From NCBI RefSeq assembly GCF_017255415.1, contig NZ_JAFJZZ010000003.1, positions 1 to 64,000 of the forward strand: 64,000 nucleotides of DNA, read 5' to 3'. The notes below the pieces were generated by a model. That model was not told the DNA's origin. It did not search any database and was given only the letters and a program-made list of their open reading frames with translations. Positions 44,801 through 52,237 of this stretch are shown piece after piece. The DNA is from Clostridium aminobutyricum. GTDB taxonomy: Bacteria > Bacillota > Clostridia > Peptostreptococcales > Anaerovoracaceae. A program made the position numbers and the translations under genes. Position 1 is the stretch's first letter; each line of letters begins with the position of its first letter.

Positions 44801-45163
44801 TATTCAGAGTATATGGCCTTATCCTTGCCGAGAACGCGGGGAACAAATGTCTTTTGGAGCGGAGAGAAATTTATGCTTCAGGCGGCAGTAGCCGGGAGTC
44901 CTACTACGGTAACGGCCAAAATAAATGGCTATTCCTATAGCGCAACCATGAGCAGCACCGGCACCAAAAATTCAAGTGGAGAAACCATTTACACCGGATC
45001 CATTTGGGATGAAGATATGATTAATAAGTGGGGGATGGACACACCGGAGCAATTAACCTTTACATTTACCGCAACGTATAGCGGTGGAACGACTAAAACA
45101 AGTACAGCCACAGTGATAGTAGATAATATGAATCCATATTGGAAACTTCATAGAGCCTTTTAA
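38870..45163 (+). CDS. Giant multi-domain secreted protein (2097 aa)
   Basis: The N terminus has a signal peptide (ISFLLIATLILSGFFITP, ending near SYAA). I recognise no catalytic domain. Residues ~230-340 and 380-560 look like Ig/PKD-type beta modules (ETFRLTITATNGQESTD; GTYPVTLDITTATGEKLSD). Residues ~740-1140 have repeated WD-like strands (KIVAYDKAGKQKWNYAF; IYIFNSVGIQKIDFKTGKY) suggesting a beta-propeller. The segment after 1140 is beta-rich and unassigned, and the end (about 1690-2097) has more beta modules. It has no SLH domain, LPXTG motif or C-terminal anchor, so retention may depend on the adjacent SLH protein. The central third appears more AT-rich than the flanks by eye. It is probably an adhesin or surface fibre; the function is unknown. 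Confidence 0.78.
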   Translation: MTNNLIIRKGISFLLIATLILSGFFITPNYSYAAKTVLSDKTYYHLDMGVQLAYMGSDWASRGYNYGETITPNPTVSFNNDVEAIDTYPLSSSKGSIFDFDGSTSSTNIPSSLKNQAGNYQMAYNNFYSDYVTTSMSAKGSPSTNGKQISFSYSARLNTTEKLDVVNYGAKGWDEQIWQLFGGKNNVSDSNIKSAIENALEQGFNGTAGDNRLYLIFCPTVIEYKKYIEIADLQANLGLPTSAKSGEKFNVFDDSYVDSSLTLDNAIIEHKNKETNSWDIIGEFEGTGNAGENTGGTVEQDFDEIGTETFRLTITATNGQESTDLKNIEITDGREISGVADLVLDEYTYEGHPADADDWSTFEVDGVHYSAKRAYEEKVATNKFRTTGGTIKKDGLTAAIVTYPKKGTYPVTLDITTATGEKLSDTENIEVRKTPYVMDSLGGFQKQNRKQILTLNVAIYPDKPIVDYSIRIKDLVTNEIIDLTKDIPQENGACIKTRPAVMDASGQYWTTITVEFLTKMPRYSDTGLTPRKFSYDAKVTDSKGDSDEVYKEFNVAPDVPPIPAISMQDSFLRGAGTNTAAIEAADASSSDGDQLERTWLAANHDPLTGLAIDQNNALAVIPASSFVNATLLAGYKNLAFGTNQTIGFDKIGVGKTTVKLHVKDIWIEPTLEEYITPSDYLEAETTASTQVINIAPVVSIEPINTLKANIAIMVAKNKLDNVKNQSNAMKADLLQKGIDGNISFIPVAETYNGTLTRESFVTLDGASCLGQSVSTSEYLYVMEAVSVTKTDNSTTANNVKIVAYDKAGKQKWNYAFTEHPPQHRLYVDNQEKYLLCSGTKLDGKAFTLIFTAKTGALLTTFDNVSIPSDSKVFLSSDEKRIYIFNSVGIQKIDFKTGKYTTVLTGALYVPRLTGGKVGYVAKMADMRYYLGKFDMSTESADKLALPTLDFYNDQMANTDGTSWVTPIDWSNDGKVLIARRLYADYYGANGGQSWVLDAKTQKQCFSSIPVGEDKGWNTFLVKDTNGNADYFTIAYGYKGTSQYYSVFSIYKINEGAAESITSWNSGKQGQVKIPNAGYYENGKITLLGEEYYGKCWVYNLTTKTYELADSSISSLGLDPLTGTINRYDGGIISHYYDNGWNGNGSFYYFNRYKVPITSDQSAYRGIIEKADFGDAENYIVNYDLGDMPKVADIATQKNALMVTLENGINSLADKIDEIGKAPQYVLNIIGNGVTNVGSIFKNVILEPNAEYEYAYDLQTVSGTAIDVFKESHTNTIYGAGVTYYKEPIYKADLTNGSNSDITKGFVKYETGDWFNGSHWGYAGYGGGMNSKNGSASGPVISFTMGKAGYIEIKMAGYAERNISIDGKTLYSSMDDKYVLLLPAGSHVLNLGTTNTDNQSVIQNIEIGYLSTSDNSFSGTSVSANIDGIQAVTGKFKAGKEVAYTELQSGVFTSLNLYDMINKGYMQVSEGGMTGYVTISGDGRNATSVFTGRTPNSGKITTKMYVKITAPADKMLWINYGAYHKLLQPSEVFSTTYSSQGYQVYNVTYVSDFYAIELPIGTMGITSASAISFGSTASCVPKYSLKNRNSYFYNVTFPTSTTAKIVKCQSGASEPNSTISFTSESSTALLNALVSNFALKSRYPAYNLLGTYISDDFCSLNGLSLNGWNKSLKGTGSADIKLVEPAEKEEDTPLIYKKGQLIAYNINYSDYENDPSKYGYWIYAHTPYNDGEYPDAAIIYDEDGNIKSVCGQAVTPGSISIDQALSMAKSKGTKSLTAPIDRFYVDGKYIVYHWEYDDTSRGSVIGGYPGYDKVSNTADLTFYVEGSASAPWITGISTSPATVKENNYFSINIGIDDIEKDILNLTTEVYKDKKLIYTHRKKNIYPMDASGNTTTDPTKAVGYPVTNTGALPDKAQAGTYEIVATVRDQTGAGIGSYKFIVVSEGKITGYVNHTDKWDINRKKYNLSWFGNEINAAYTYSEYMALSLPRTRGTNVFWSGEKFMLQAAVAGSPTTVTAKINGYSYSATMSSTGTKNSSGETIYTGSIWDEDMINKWGMDTPEQLTFTFTATYSGGTTKTSTATVIVDNMNPYWKLHRAF

Positions 45164-45175
45164 CTATGAATAAAC

Positions 45176-45221
45176 AAAATACAGGGCACTTATATAAATT
45201 TATAAGGAACCCTGTATTTTG
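45176..45221. terminator. Bidirectional terminator after giant gene
   Basis: The outer arms AAAATACAGGG / CCCTGTATTTT and inner CTTATA / TATAAG form a strong hairpin between convergent genes. Confidence 0.85.
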
Positions 45222-45255
45222 CCATAAAAAAGAGTTAAAAAGAGTTGAATATTAA

Positions 45256-46539
45256 TCATACTAAATATACAAAGTAAATGTATACCGTACTGATTACAAT
45301 GGTTAATATCATCACCGGGAAAGCTAATTTAAAAAACTGTCCAAAGGTGATTTTATATCCGTTTTGTTCGGAAATACCTATCGCTATTACGTTTGCACTG
45401 GCACCGATTATGGTTCCATTACCGCCGAGACAAGCACCAAGAGCCAAAGCCCACCAAATTGGAGCTAGGTCCATTCCTGAGATCTCTCCCATATTCTGAA
45501 TCATCGGAATCATGGTAGCCACAAAAGGAATATTGTCAATAAAGGCTGATGCAATAGCAGACACCCATAAGATTGCAATCGTAGTAAGTAAAAGATCTCC
45601 GTTGGTTACATTTAGAACCCCTTCCGCAATCAATTTGATCGCTCCCGTTTGCTGGATTCCGCCGACCATCATGAACAAGCCTGAAAAGAAAAATATCGTC
45701 TTCCATTCTACTTCACAGAAAATCTCTTCTATATTTTCCCCTGAAATAAAAAGGAGTAACACTGCTCCGATAAGAGCAACTGTTGCGGATTCATAATGCA
45801 GCATTCCGTGGAACACAAAGCCAAGTATCGTGATGATCAATATGAACAAACTTTTTTTTAGCAAAGTCTTATCTTTGATACAGCTTTTTCCATCTATAGA
45901 CATGGCTTTCATTTTACATTCATCTGTAGTAGAAAGTAATCCTCTATATACAAAAGCGAAAATTCCTGTAGTGAGAATTAACATAAGGAATATTATCACA
46001 CCTAGGTTCTCTAAAAAATCTAAAAAGCTTAACCCCACGGCACTGCCGATCATAATATTAGGAGGATCGCCGATCAGTGTGGCCGTTCCGCCGACATTTG
46101 ATGCGAAAACAGACGAAATAATGAAAGGTATAGGATTAATTTTTAGATCTTTCGCAATGCTGAGCATAACGGGCAGCATGAGAAGTATTGTGGTCACGTT
46201 GTCAAGAAACGCGGAGAGGATTCCCGTTATGAGAGAGAGAAGAATCAATATCTTAATGGGCTCTCCTTTGGCTATTTTTACCGTTGAGACTGCCAGGTAT
46301 TCAAATACTCCGGTTCTCTTTACAATCATAACGATAATCATCATACTCACGAGAAGTATAATGGTATTTAAGTCAATGTGATGAAAAGCATTTTGCTGAC
46401 TTATAATATTTAACAAAATCATTAAGGTTGCACCCATAAGTGCAACAATAGTTCGATCAATTTTATCCCATATGATCAGAGCATAGGCAACTATAAATAT
46501 AACTGCTGATAAAATTAGTTGAGTTGACATTTCTTGCAT
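45256..46539 (-). CDS. ArsB/NhaD-family ion permease
   Basis: This 427-residue protein has about 11-12 membrane helices in the ArsB/NhaD (ion transporter superfamily) pattern, with two inverted halves marked by SAFLDNVTTILLMLPV and SAFIDNIPFVATMIPM, and GGTATLIGDPPNIM and LGGNGTIIGASANVIA. These repeats are typical of the family, which includes Na+/H+ antiporters and arsenite or anion exporters; the substrate cannot be decided. The start is ATG 46539 or 46530 after GGAGG. A long leader with a terminator-like hairpin suggests attenuation. Confidence 0.88.
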   Translation of the reverse strand: MQEMSTQLILSAVIFIVAYALIIWDKIDRTIVALMGATLMILLNIISQQNAFHHIDLNTIILLVSMMIIVMIVKRTGVFEYLAVSTVKIAKGEPIKILILLSLITGILSAFLDNVTTILLMLPVMLSIAKDLKINPIPFIISSVFASNVGGTATLIGDPPNIMIGSAVGLSFLDFLENLGVIIFLMLILTTGIFAFVYRGLLSTTDECKMKAMSIDGKSCIKDKTLLKKSLFILIITILGFVFHGMLHYESATVALIGAVLLLFISGENIEEIFCEVEWKTIFFFSGLFMMVGGIQQTGAIKLIAEGVLNVTNGDLLLTTIAILWVSAIASAFIDNIPFVATMIPMIQNMGEISGMDLAPIWWALALGACLGGNGTIIGASANVIAIGISEQNGYKITFGQFFKLAFPVMILTIVISTVYIYFVYLV

Positions 46540-46600
46540 TTACCTCCAGACTAATAATATTTTATCAATTTATATAAATATTGATTTTTTTAATAGAATA

Positions 46601-46641
46601 AAAAAGGGGTAAAAAACTCACATAGTGAGCTTTCCACCCCA
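46601..46641 (-). promoter_or_regulatory. Terminator-like hairpin in leader of ArsB/NhaD permease (attenuator candidate)
   Basis: On the minus strand GGGGT pairs with ACCCC around an inner CTCAC / GTGAG hairpin, followed by six T. It lies about 60 bp downstream of the transcription start and 62 bp before the start codon. A second hairpin GAAATA-GAAA-TATTTC lies upstream of it. Confidence 0.7.
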
Positions 46642-46708
46642 AAAGCTTAATCTCTTGAAAGAAATATTTCTATTTCCCAACCGAAAACAATCTATTTAAT
46701 TATATGAA

Positions 46709-46737
46709 ATTATAATATGTTTTTGGCGGTATGTCAA
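46709..46737 (-). promoter_or_regulatory. Promoter of ArsB/NhaD permease
   Basis: On the minus strand TTGACA (46732-46737), a 17-bp spacer and TATAAT (46709-46714): consensus. Confidence 0.82.
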
Positions 46738-46790
46738 CAAACAAATTAATAAAATTTGAGTTATAAAAAATGGTAATATGACCGGATGAT

Positions 46791-46902
46791 CAGCAATGTG
46801 GGGGAAGCTATTGCTTTAAGAGATAAGCAAGTAAAACAATCTCTATGGAACGGAATAAATCAGCGCCGATGTACATATTTTGTACAGGGGGTGATTTTTT
46901 TT
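46791..46902 (+). pseudogene. Remnant of response-regulator 3' end plus terminator
   Basis: Bases 46796-46902 align with 37400-37510, the end of the response-regulator gene, its stop codon and its terminator, with only scattered differences. In the matching frame the remnant reads CGGSYCFKR then stop, against VWGVGYRFKG and stop. No upstream part of the gene is left. It marks an ancient duplication or recombination, and its terminator arm now forms the ribosome binding site of the next gene. Confidence 0.8.
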
Positions 46903-47920
46903 GGAGAAAGAATCCATTTTAGTAAATGGCTATGTGTATCCAAGCATCAGCGACCAGCTGCTACAAGCTTGGCTGCCTAATTTATCTTTAATATCTACAT
47001 TTAGCTATGGAATGACGCCAGAGGGTGACTTGATACAACTGAATGATGAAAAGTTGATTTCAGCAGCCAACGCCCAAGGCACCGGAGCCTTAATGGTACT
47101 TACGCCGCTGAATGCGGAAGGGCGGTTTTCAAATGAATTAGTTAGCGAGATACTTGAAAATCCGGCTGCGGTAGATAATTTATTGAATAATATTTTACAG
47201 ACGATTAAAAACAAAGGACTATTTGGTATCGATTTCGATTTTGAGTATGTAGCTGCTAAGAATAGGGACCAGTATACCGATTTAGTATCCCGTGCTGCAA
47301 TTTTACTGAATCCACTGGGATATATCGTGACCGTTGCCTTAGCGCCTAAAACCTCGGAAGAACAAGTCGGACTATTGTATCAAGGACATGATTATGCAGG
47401 AATGGGGAGCGCCGCTAACTTTGTGTTATTGATGACATATGAGTGGGGGTATGCATACGGACCTCCTATGGCAGTAGCCCCTATTGATAAGGTGCGTCAG
47501 GTGCTTGCGTACGGTGTTAGTCAGATTCCGCCGGAGAAGATTTTAATGGGTATCCCGAATTATGGATATGATTGGAAACTTCCGTTTATAAGAGGCGAGA
47601 CCGTAGCGGAAAAGATATCAAATGAAGAAGCTGTGGCTAGGGCAAGAGAATTCGGTGTGGAAATACAGTTTGATGATATAGCCCAAAGCCCGTATTACTA
47701 TTATAAAAAGCCTATCGCTCCAGCAGAAGGGCCGCCTCCAGGTCAACCGATTCAGTACGAGGAACATGTGGTTTGGTTTGAAGACAGCCGAAGTTATGCC
47801 GCTAAAATGCAGGCGATTAAAGACTTTGGATTGACCGGTATGAGCATTTGGGAAATTATGAGCTATTCTCAGTCCTTAATCGATCAAATCAATAATAATT
47901 TTAATGTTGCAAAAATATAA
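46901..47920 (+). CDS. Glycoside hydrolase family 18-like protein
   Basis: This 339-residue protein has a GH18 (chitinase-like/spore YaaH-like) barrel with the catalytic DxDxE as Asp111, Asp113, Glu115 in GIDFDFEY. The segments LMTYEWGYAYG, ILMGIPNYGYDW and GLTGMSIWEIM are typical. No signal peptide or LysM domain is seen, so it may act on spore coat or cortex or be exported otherwise; the substrate is not known. TTG 46901 is the likely start, with AGGGGGTGA six bases upstream located in the 3' arm of a hairpin. The length fits a stand-alone catalytic domain. Confidence 0.85.
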   Translation: MEKESILVNGYVYPSISDQLLQAWLPNLSLISTFSYGMTPEGDLIQLNDEKLISAANAQGTGALMVLTPLNAEGRFSNELVSEILENPAAVDNLLNNILQTIKNKGLFGIDFDFEYVAAKNRDQYTDLVSRAAILLNPLGYIVTVALAPKTSEEQVGLLYQGHDYAGMGSAANFVLLMTYEWGYAYGPPMAVAPIDKVRQVLAYGVSQIPPEKILMGIPNYGYDWKLPFIRGETVAEKISNEEAVARAREFGVEIQFDDIAQSPYYYYKKPIAPAEGPPPGQPIQYEEHVVWFEDSRSYAAKMQAIKDFGLTGMSIWEIMSYSQSLIDQINNNFNVAKI

Positions 47921-47934
47921 GCAGAAAGTTAACA

Positions 47935-47985
47935 AAAGGTGAGACTTTTTCTATGATAAAGTTTCATCTTTGTTTTTTGTCTAGT
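47935..47985 (+). terminator. Terminator after GH18 gene
   Basis: AAGGTGAGACT and AGTTTCATCTT pair with G-U wobbles, followed by a T run. Confidence 0.7.
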
Positions 47986-48071
47986 ATAAAACATAACTAT
48001 CCGTATAGAGAAAGATGATAGATCATTTAGTAATGATTTCAGCCAGTTTAGATACAATCAGTAGGAATAGA

Positions 48072-48100
48072 TTGTAATCATGGAAGGGCTTTAGTACAAT
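48072..48100 (+). promoter_or_regulatory. Promoter of PucR-type regulator
   Basis: TTGTAA (48072-48077), a 17-bp spacer and TACAAT (48095-48100). Confidence 0.6.
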
Positions 48101-48152
48101 GTAATTAATAGCTGACATAAGCATGCATATTAAAACATAAGGAGAATAGGGA

Positions 48153-49316
48153 ATGTCTATTTGTGTTAAAGATTTATTCCAACTCGAAGTTTTCAAGAAT
48201 TTTAAAATTGTTGCAGGTCAAAAAGGGCTAAATCGCAGGCTTGCAGCGGCACAGGTTTTAGATTTCGAATTTGTTGATGGGTTAGAAAATCATAGAAAAG
48301 TAATGTTTGATAAGGATAGCTTTGTTGTCAGCAGTCTTTTATTTGCGAAAGATAATGAACAAATCTTAACGGAGGCAGTAAAAATTTTGTTCAATTTAGG
48401 TATTAGTGCTTTTGCTTATAAAAATGTAATCTATAAAAACTTGCCTCAGGAAATTATAGACTTTGCGAACAGCAAGAACTTACCCGTTTTAGAATTTCAG
48501 GATGAGGATGCTTATTTTGAGGATATTATTTTTGAAATAATGAACCAAGTAAAAAAGGATTCCAGAATTACTTTGATGGAAGATAAAATAAAGCATCTGT
48601 TGCAACAAGAATGGTCCCTGCCAGAGGTCGAATCCATGATTGATATAATAAATCCTAATTTGCGAAACAAAATTCAAGTATTTTACATTGAAATGGGTGA
48701 TGAACAAAAAGTAATGAATTCGCTTATGTCCTTTGACCCCCCTGAAGGTTTAAGAGGGAACAGTATTGTTTCAAAATATAACAAAGATTTCTTATTAATA
48801 ATATCTACCGATAAAGAAGATCGTAATTTACAATATAAATTTGAGGATGTATTATTCCATCTCGGAATTAAAAAAGACAATTTAATAATGGGACTTAGCA
48901 GCATACATTTTGATAAAAGTAAAATAAAGATGGCGATAGAGGAAGCGATACAGGCTAGGATGGTTGGAAAAATTGAAAATAAGGATAATATAAATTATCA
49001 GGAGATTGGACTGTATCAGATATTATTACCGGAAATAAGGTCGGAACATCTTCAGAAATATATGCAAAATTATTTAAAACCTATCTTAAATAACGGTGAA
49101 GCACAAAATGAACTCCTAAAGACGGCAGTTCAATACATTTTAGCAGGTGGCGATTTGAACCAAGCTTCTCAGACTTTGTTTTGCCATAAAAATACGGTTC
49201 GGTATAGAATAAACAAGATACATGAATTGATAGATGCAAATAGTAATGAATTAGAATTTTTTCAGAATTTAGCAGTGGCGGTTAAAATTTATTTAATAAA
49301 CGGCTATAGGCACTGA
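48153..49316 (+). CDS. PucR-family transcriptional regulator
   Basis: This 387-residue regulator has an N-terminal PucR ligand-binding domain (about 5-125, SICVKDLFQLEVFKNFKIVAG), a degenerate central domain (CdaR GGDEF-like, about 150-260) and a C-terminal helix-turn-helix (LAGGDLNQASQTLFCHKNTVRYRINKIHEL). PucR/CdaR regulators control purine, amino-acid or organic-acid catabolism. It lies 135 bp before an ornithine-cyclodeaminase-like gene and probably regulates that operon. AAGGAG precedes the ATG. Confidence 0.88.
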   Translation: MSICVKDLFQLEVFKNFKIVAGQKGLNRRLAAAQVLDFEFVDGLENHRKVMFDKDSFVVSSLLFAKDNEQILTEAVKILFNLGISAFAYKNVIYKNLPQEIIDFANSKNLPVLEFQDEDAYFEDIIFEIMNQVKKDSRITLMEDKIKHLLQQEWSLPEVESMIDIINPNLRNKIQVFYIEMGDEQKVMNSLMSFDPPEGLRGNSIVSKYNKDFLLIISTDKEDRNLQYKFEDVLFHLGIKKDNLIMGLSSIHFDKSKIKMAIEEAIQARMVGKIENKDNINYQEIGLYQILLPEIRSEHLQKYMQNYLKPILNNGEAQNELLKTAVQYILAGGDLNQASQTLFCHKNTVRYRINKIHELIDANSNELEFFQNLAVAVKIYLINGYRH

Positions 49317-49330
49317 GTTCCATAGAAGAG

Positions 49331-49357
49331 CAAAGCTTTTACAGCTTTGTTTTTTTA
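49331..49357 (+). terminator. Terminator after PucR-type regulator
   Basis: CAAAGCT / AGCTTTG with a 5-nt loop and seven or more T. Confidence 0.85.
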
Positions 49358-49451
49358 TACAAAAAATAGAGAGAAGTTTGTATTCCGGATTAATGAAAAA
49401 TAGCGTTGCTTTAGGTATACTCAAATAAAAATCTCGGAAGGTGGAATGAAT

Positions 49452-50471
49452 ATGTTTGAGTTAAAAGTTCTATGTAAAGAGGAGACGGAAAAAATATTAA
49501 AAATAAATACCGTCATCCGTTCTGTTGAAGAGGTCTATAGACAAAAGGCGCTAGGCGAAACAGAAGTTTTTCCTCTTATTTTTCATGAATTTACTCCCGG
49601 AGTTGCAGATATGGATATTAAATCAGGATGGTTAAAAGGAAGCGGGTTATTCGGGTTAAAATTAGTTTCTTGGTATGGAGAGAATGCAAAAAAGCAATTA
49701 CCTGCGCTGATAGGGACCATTTTACTATTTGACGATAAAACAGGGGCCCCTATCGGAATTTTAGATGGCGCTTATATTACAGGCATCCGCACCGGAGCGG
49801 CGGGAGCTTTAGGTGCCAAATATTTAGCGAGACCGGATTCCGAAAGACTACTGATTGTAGGGGCAGGGCATGTGGCAGCTTTTCAAGTGGCGGCTACACT
49901 AACCCTTTTCCCGAATATAAAGGAAGTAATGATTTATGATGCAATGGATTACAAATCTGCCGAAGAATTTGTACAAAATATTCAATCAGTCTTAGTTAAC
50001 AACCTGCATGTACCTTTTAATGAAAGTATAGAATTTGTAGCAGTTAAGGATATAAAAGGTGCGACAGGAAAGAGCGATATCATCATTACTGTAACCCCAG
50101 CCAGAGAGCCGATTATCATGGCCGAGTGGGTAAAGCCCGGTACACATTTTAGCTGTATTGGCGCCGATATGTCCGGCAAAGAAGAGATAGACCCGGAAAT
50201 ACTGAGAGGCGCAAGAATCTTTGTAGATGATATGGAACAGTGCATCCATGTGGGCGAAATAGAAATTCCCATTAAAAAGAACATTATTAAAAAGGAAGAC
50301 ATTGCGGGTGAAATCGGAGAAATCATAGCAGGTGTGACAAAGGGGAGAGAAAATGACGAGCAAATTACCGTCTTTGATGCAACAGGTACAGCTCTGCTGG
50401 ATTTAATAACGGCAAAGTTGGCTTTTGATGAAGCAGAGAAAATGAACTTGGGAACGAGTGTAAATTTATAA
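49452..50471 (+). CDS. Ornithine cyclodeaminase / mu-crystallin family enzyme
   Basis: This 339-residue NAD(P)-binding enzyme has GILDGAYITGIRTGAAGALGAKYLAR and the Rossmann motif LLIVGAGHVAAFQV (about 135-150), both characteristic of the family. Members include ornithine cyclodeaminase, alanine dehydrogenase and ketimine reductase, so the exact reaction is open. An aminotransferase gene follows after 18 bp and a PucR-type regulator precedes, indicating an amino-acid catabolic unit. ATG 49452 has AAGGTGG seven bases upstream. Confidence 0.88.
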   Translation: MFELKVLCKEETEKILKINTVIRSVEEVYRQKALGETEVFPLIFHEFTPGVADMDIKSGWLKGSGLFGLKLVSWYGENAKKQLPALIGTILLFDDKTGAPIGILDGAYITGIRTGAAGALGAKYLARPDSERLLIVGAGHVAAFQVAATLTLFPNIKEVMIYDAMDYKSAEEFVQNIQSVLVNNLHVPFNESIEFVAVKDIKGATGKSDIIITVTPAREPIIMAEWVKPGTHFSCIGADMSGKEEIDPEILRGARIFVDDMEQCIHVGEIEIPIKKNIIKKEDIAGEIGEIIAGVTKGRENDEQITVFDATGTALLDLITAKLAFDEAEKMNLGTSVNL

Positions 50472-50489
50472 ATATGACAAAGGGGATGT

Positions 50490-51614
50490 ATGATGAAAAT
50501 TAAAACGTTTAAAGTAGAACAGTGGATGAATGAATTTGAAAATGATGCGGTATACAATTTAGGAGAAACTTGCATTGACTCCATGACGCTAAGAGAGCTC
50601 CTGGAATTATCGGGGAAAAATCCGGAAGGATTTTTAGTCGCGCTAGCGGATAAAAGAATGACTTACGGATACATAGAAGGCTCACCGGAATTATTGAAAG
50701 GTATTGCCAGTCTATATGAAGATGTTCGGATCGACCAAGTGATCCCTACGCATGGTGCTATAGGAGCGAACCATCAAGTGATTACCGCACTAATTGAACC
50801 GACGGATAATATGGTATCCGTTATGCCGACGTATCAACAGCATTATTCCATACCGGAATCTATTGGTGCAGAGGTAAGGCTGTTGCAGCTGACCCCGGAG
50901 AATTCTTTTCTTCCAGATTTAGAAGTATTAAGAAATCTGGTAGATGAGCATACCAAAATGATCACCATAAACAATCCGAACAATCCATCCGGCTCTTGGA
51001 TTCCTTTAGAGATCATGGGAGAAATCATAAAAATTGCCGAAAATGTGGGTGCATACATATTATCCGATGAGGTTTACAGGGGCATTGCAGAAGATGATTG
51101 TTACATGCCTTCTATTGTGGACCTTTACGATAAAGGGATTTCTGTAAGCAGTATGTCTAAAATATTCTCTCTGGCCGGTTTAAGAATGGGGTGGATTGTT
51201 TCAAAAGATGCAGGAGTACTTCAGGCGTGCAGGACAAGAAGAGACTATGACACCATCTGCTGCGGAAGCTTGGATGATTTGTTTGCCAGTATTGCACTTT
51301 CCAATAAAGACAAGATCTTTGAACGAAATAAAAGCATACTGAAACACAATAGAGAAATTCTGGATAAGTGGGTAAATGAGACAAAAGGAGTTCACTATGT
51401 AAAGCCTGTAGCAGGAACAACGGCACTTGTTTATTACGATAAGAATATTCCTTCCTACGATTTGTGTGTACGGCTAATTAAAGAAAAGGGCCTGCTGTTT
51501 ACTCCCGGCTCTTGCTTTGAGCTAGAGGGGTGTGTACGAATCGGATATGCATTCGACTCTAAGACATTAAAAGAAGGTCTGGATAAGTTTACAGAGTTTT
51601 TAAAAGAAAACTAA
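50490..51614 (+). CDS. Class I/II PLP-dependent aminotransferase
   Basis: This 374-residue fold-type I enzyme has the PLP-binding NNPNNPSGSW, SDEVYRG and catalytic Lys224 in SMSKIFSLAGLRMGW. It probably transaminates an amino acid handled by the upstream cyclodeaminase/dehydrogenase-like enzyme; the substrate cannot be read from sequence. ATG 50490 and 50493 are both possible. The two genes form an operon. Confidence 0.88.
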   Translation: MMKIKTFKVEQWMNEFENDAVYNLGETCIDSMTLRELLELSGKNPEGFLVALADKRMTYGYIEGSPELLKGIASLYEDVRIDQVIPTHGAIGANHQVITALIEPTDNMVSVMPTYQQHYSIPESIGAEVRLLQLTPENSFLPDLEVLRNLVDEHTKMITINNPNNPSGSWIPLEIMGEIIKIAENVGAYILSDEVYRGIAEDDCYMPSIVDLYDKGISVSSMSKIFSLAGLRMGWIVSKDAGVLQACRTRRDYDTICCGSLDDLFASIALSNKDKIFERNKSILKHNREILDKWVNETKGVHYVKPVAGTTALVYYDKNIPSYDLCVRLIKEKGLLFTPGSCFELEGCVRIGYAFDSKTLKEGLDKFTEFLKEN

Positions 51615-51723
51615 AATAAGGACTAAATATCGTCTCTTTATAACGTAGGAAAGATCGCTTGCGATATTGACGGAGTTTCATAAAAAGCTACCGTTAAAAT
51701 GCGAGCGAATGTGAGCTAAAAAG

Positions 51724-51744
51724 TGCCTCGCAGAGGCTTTTTTT
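51724..51744. terminator. Terminator between aminotransferase and DtxR-type genes
   Basis: GCCTC-GCA-GAGGC followed by T8 and preceded by A5; it can act in both directions. Confidence 0.8.
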
Positions 51745-52237
51745 ATAAAAGAGCATTGGGCTGTTCTGCATTCCATTGCTCTTTGTAAGCGTCATAAAAC
51801 TTTAAAATATCAGGGTTATCAGAAAAAAAACGATTGAGTAGCTGGATATTTATTAATGTGCTCAGACTGACATCGTGTTCAATCATCTCAGTATCTTTAA
51901 GGGTATCTTCAACCCCAAGATTGCTTAAAAAATCCTCTAAAATCATATGTCTTTTTAAAAGAAAAGCACCAAGGGTTTCCCCTTCTTTTGTAAGCTTAAT
52001 TACTCCATATTTCTCATAATTCACATATCGAAGCCGTTCTAGTTTTTGTACAATTTTAGTGGTTGATGAAGGACGAACATTCAATTTACTAGCTAATTCA
52101 TTAATTCTTACGAATCCTTCCTCTAGACAGACCCGATAGATCATTTCCAAATAATCTTCCATACTGGATGTCAGTAATGTATTTTTTTCATTCAATAATT
52201 GATATCCTCTGACTGTATAAAAATTTTCTTGGTTCAT
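51743..52237 (-). CDS. DtxR/MntR-family metalloregulator
   Basis: This ~164-residue protein has an N-terminal winged helix (MEDYLEMIYRVCLEEGFVRI, LASKLNVRPSSTTKIVQKLE) and a metal-binding/dimerisation domain (TKEGETLGAFLLKRHMILEDFLSNLGV, TEMIEHDVSLSTL), diagnostic of DtxR/MntR. There is no SH3-like third domain, so it is of the short MntR type. The family represses metal uptake genes when metal is bound, at palindromes. It is divergent to a feoAB pair and is the best candidate for the GTTAGC-N4-GCTAAC sites (inference). The start is ATG 52237, or TTG 52240. Confidence 0.88.
   Translation of the reverse strand: MNQENFYTVRGYQLLNEKNTLLTSSMEDYLEMIYRVCLEEGFVRINELASKLNVRPSSTTKIVQKLERLRYVNYEKYGVIKLTKEGETLGAFLLKRHMILEDFLSNLGVEDTLKDTEMIEHDVSLSTLINIQLLNRFFSDNPDILKFYDAYKEQWNAEQPNALL

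Noticed and set aside
46786-46980. Open frame on the plus strand before the GH18 gene
   Set aside because: It runs through the response-regulator remnant and terminator in a different frame and overlaps the GH18 start; no ribosome binding site or family match.
47141-47150. GTTAGC-like half-site inside the GH18 gene
   Set aside because: Only a half-site within coding sequence, without a partner half or promoter.
49982-50584. 200-residue open frame on the minus strand
   Set aside because: It overlaps the cyclodeaminase-like gene and the start of the aminotransferase gene, both strongly supported.
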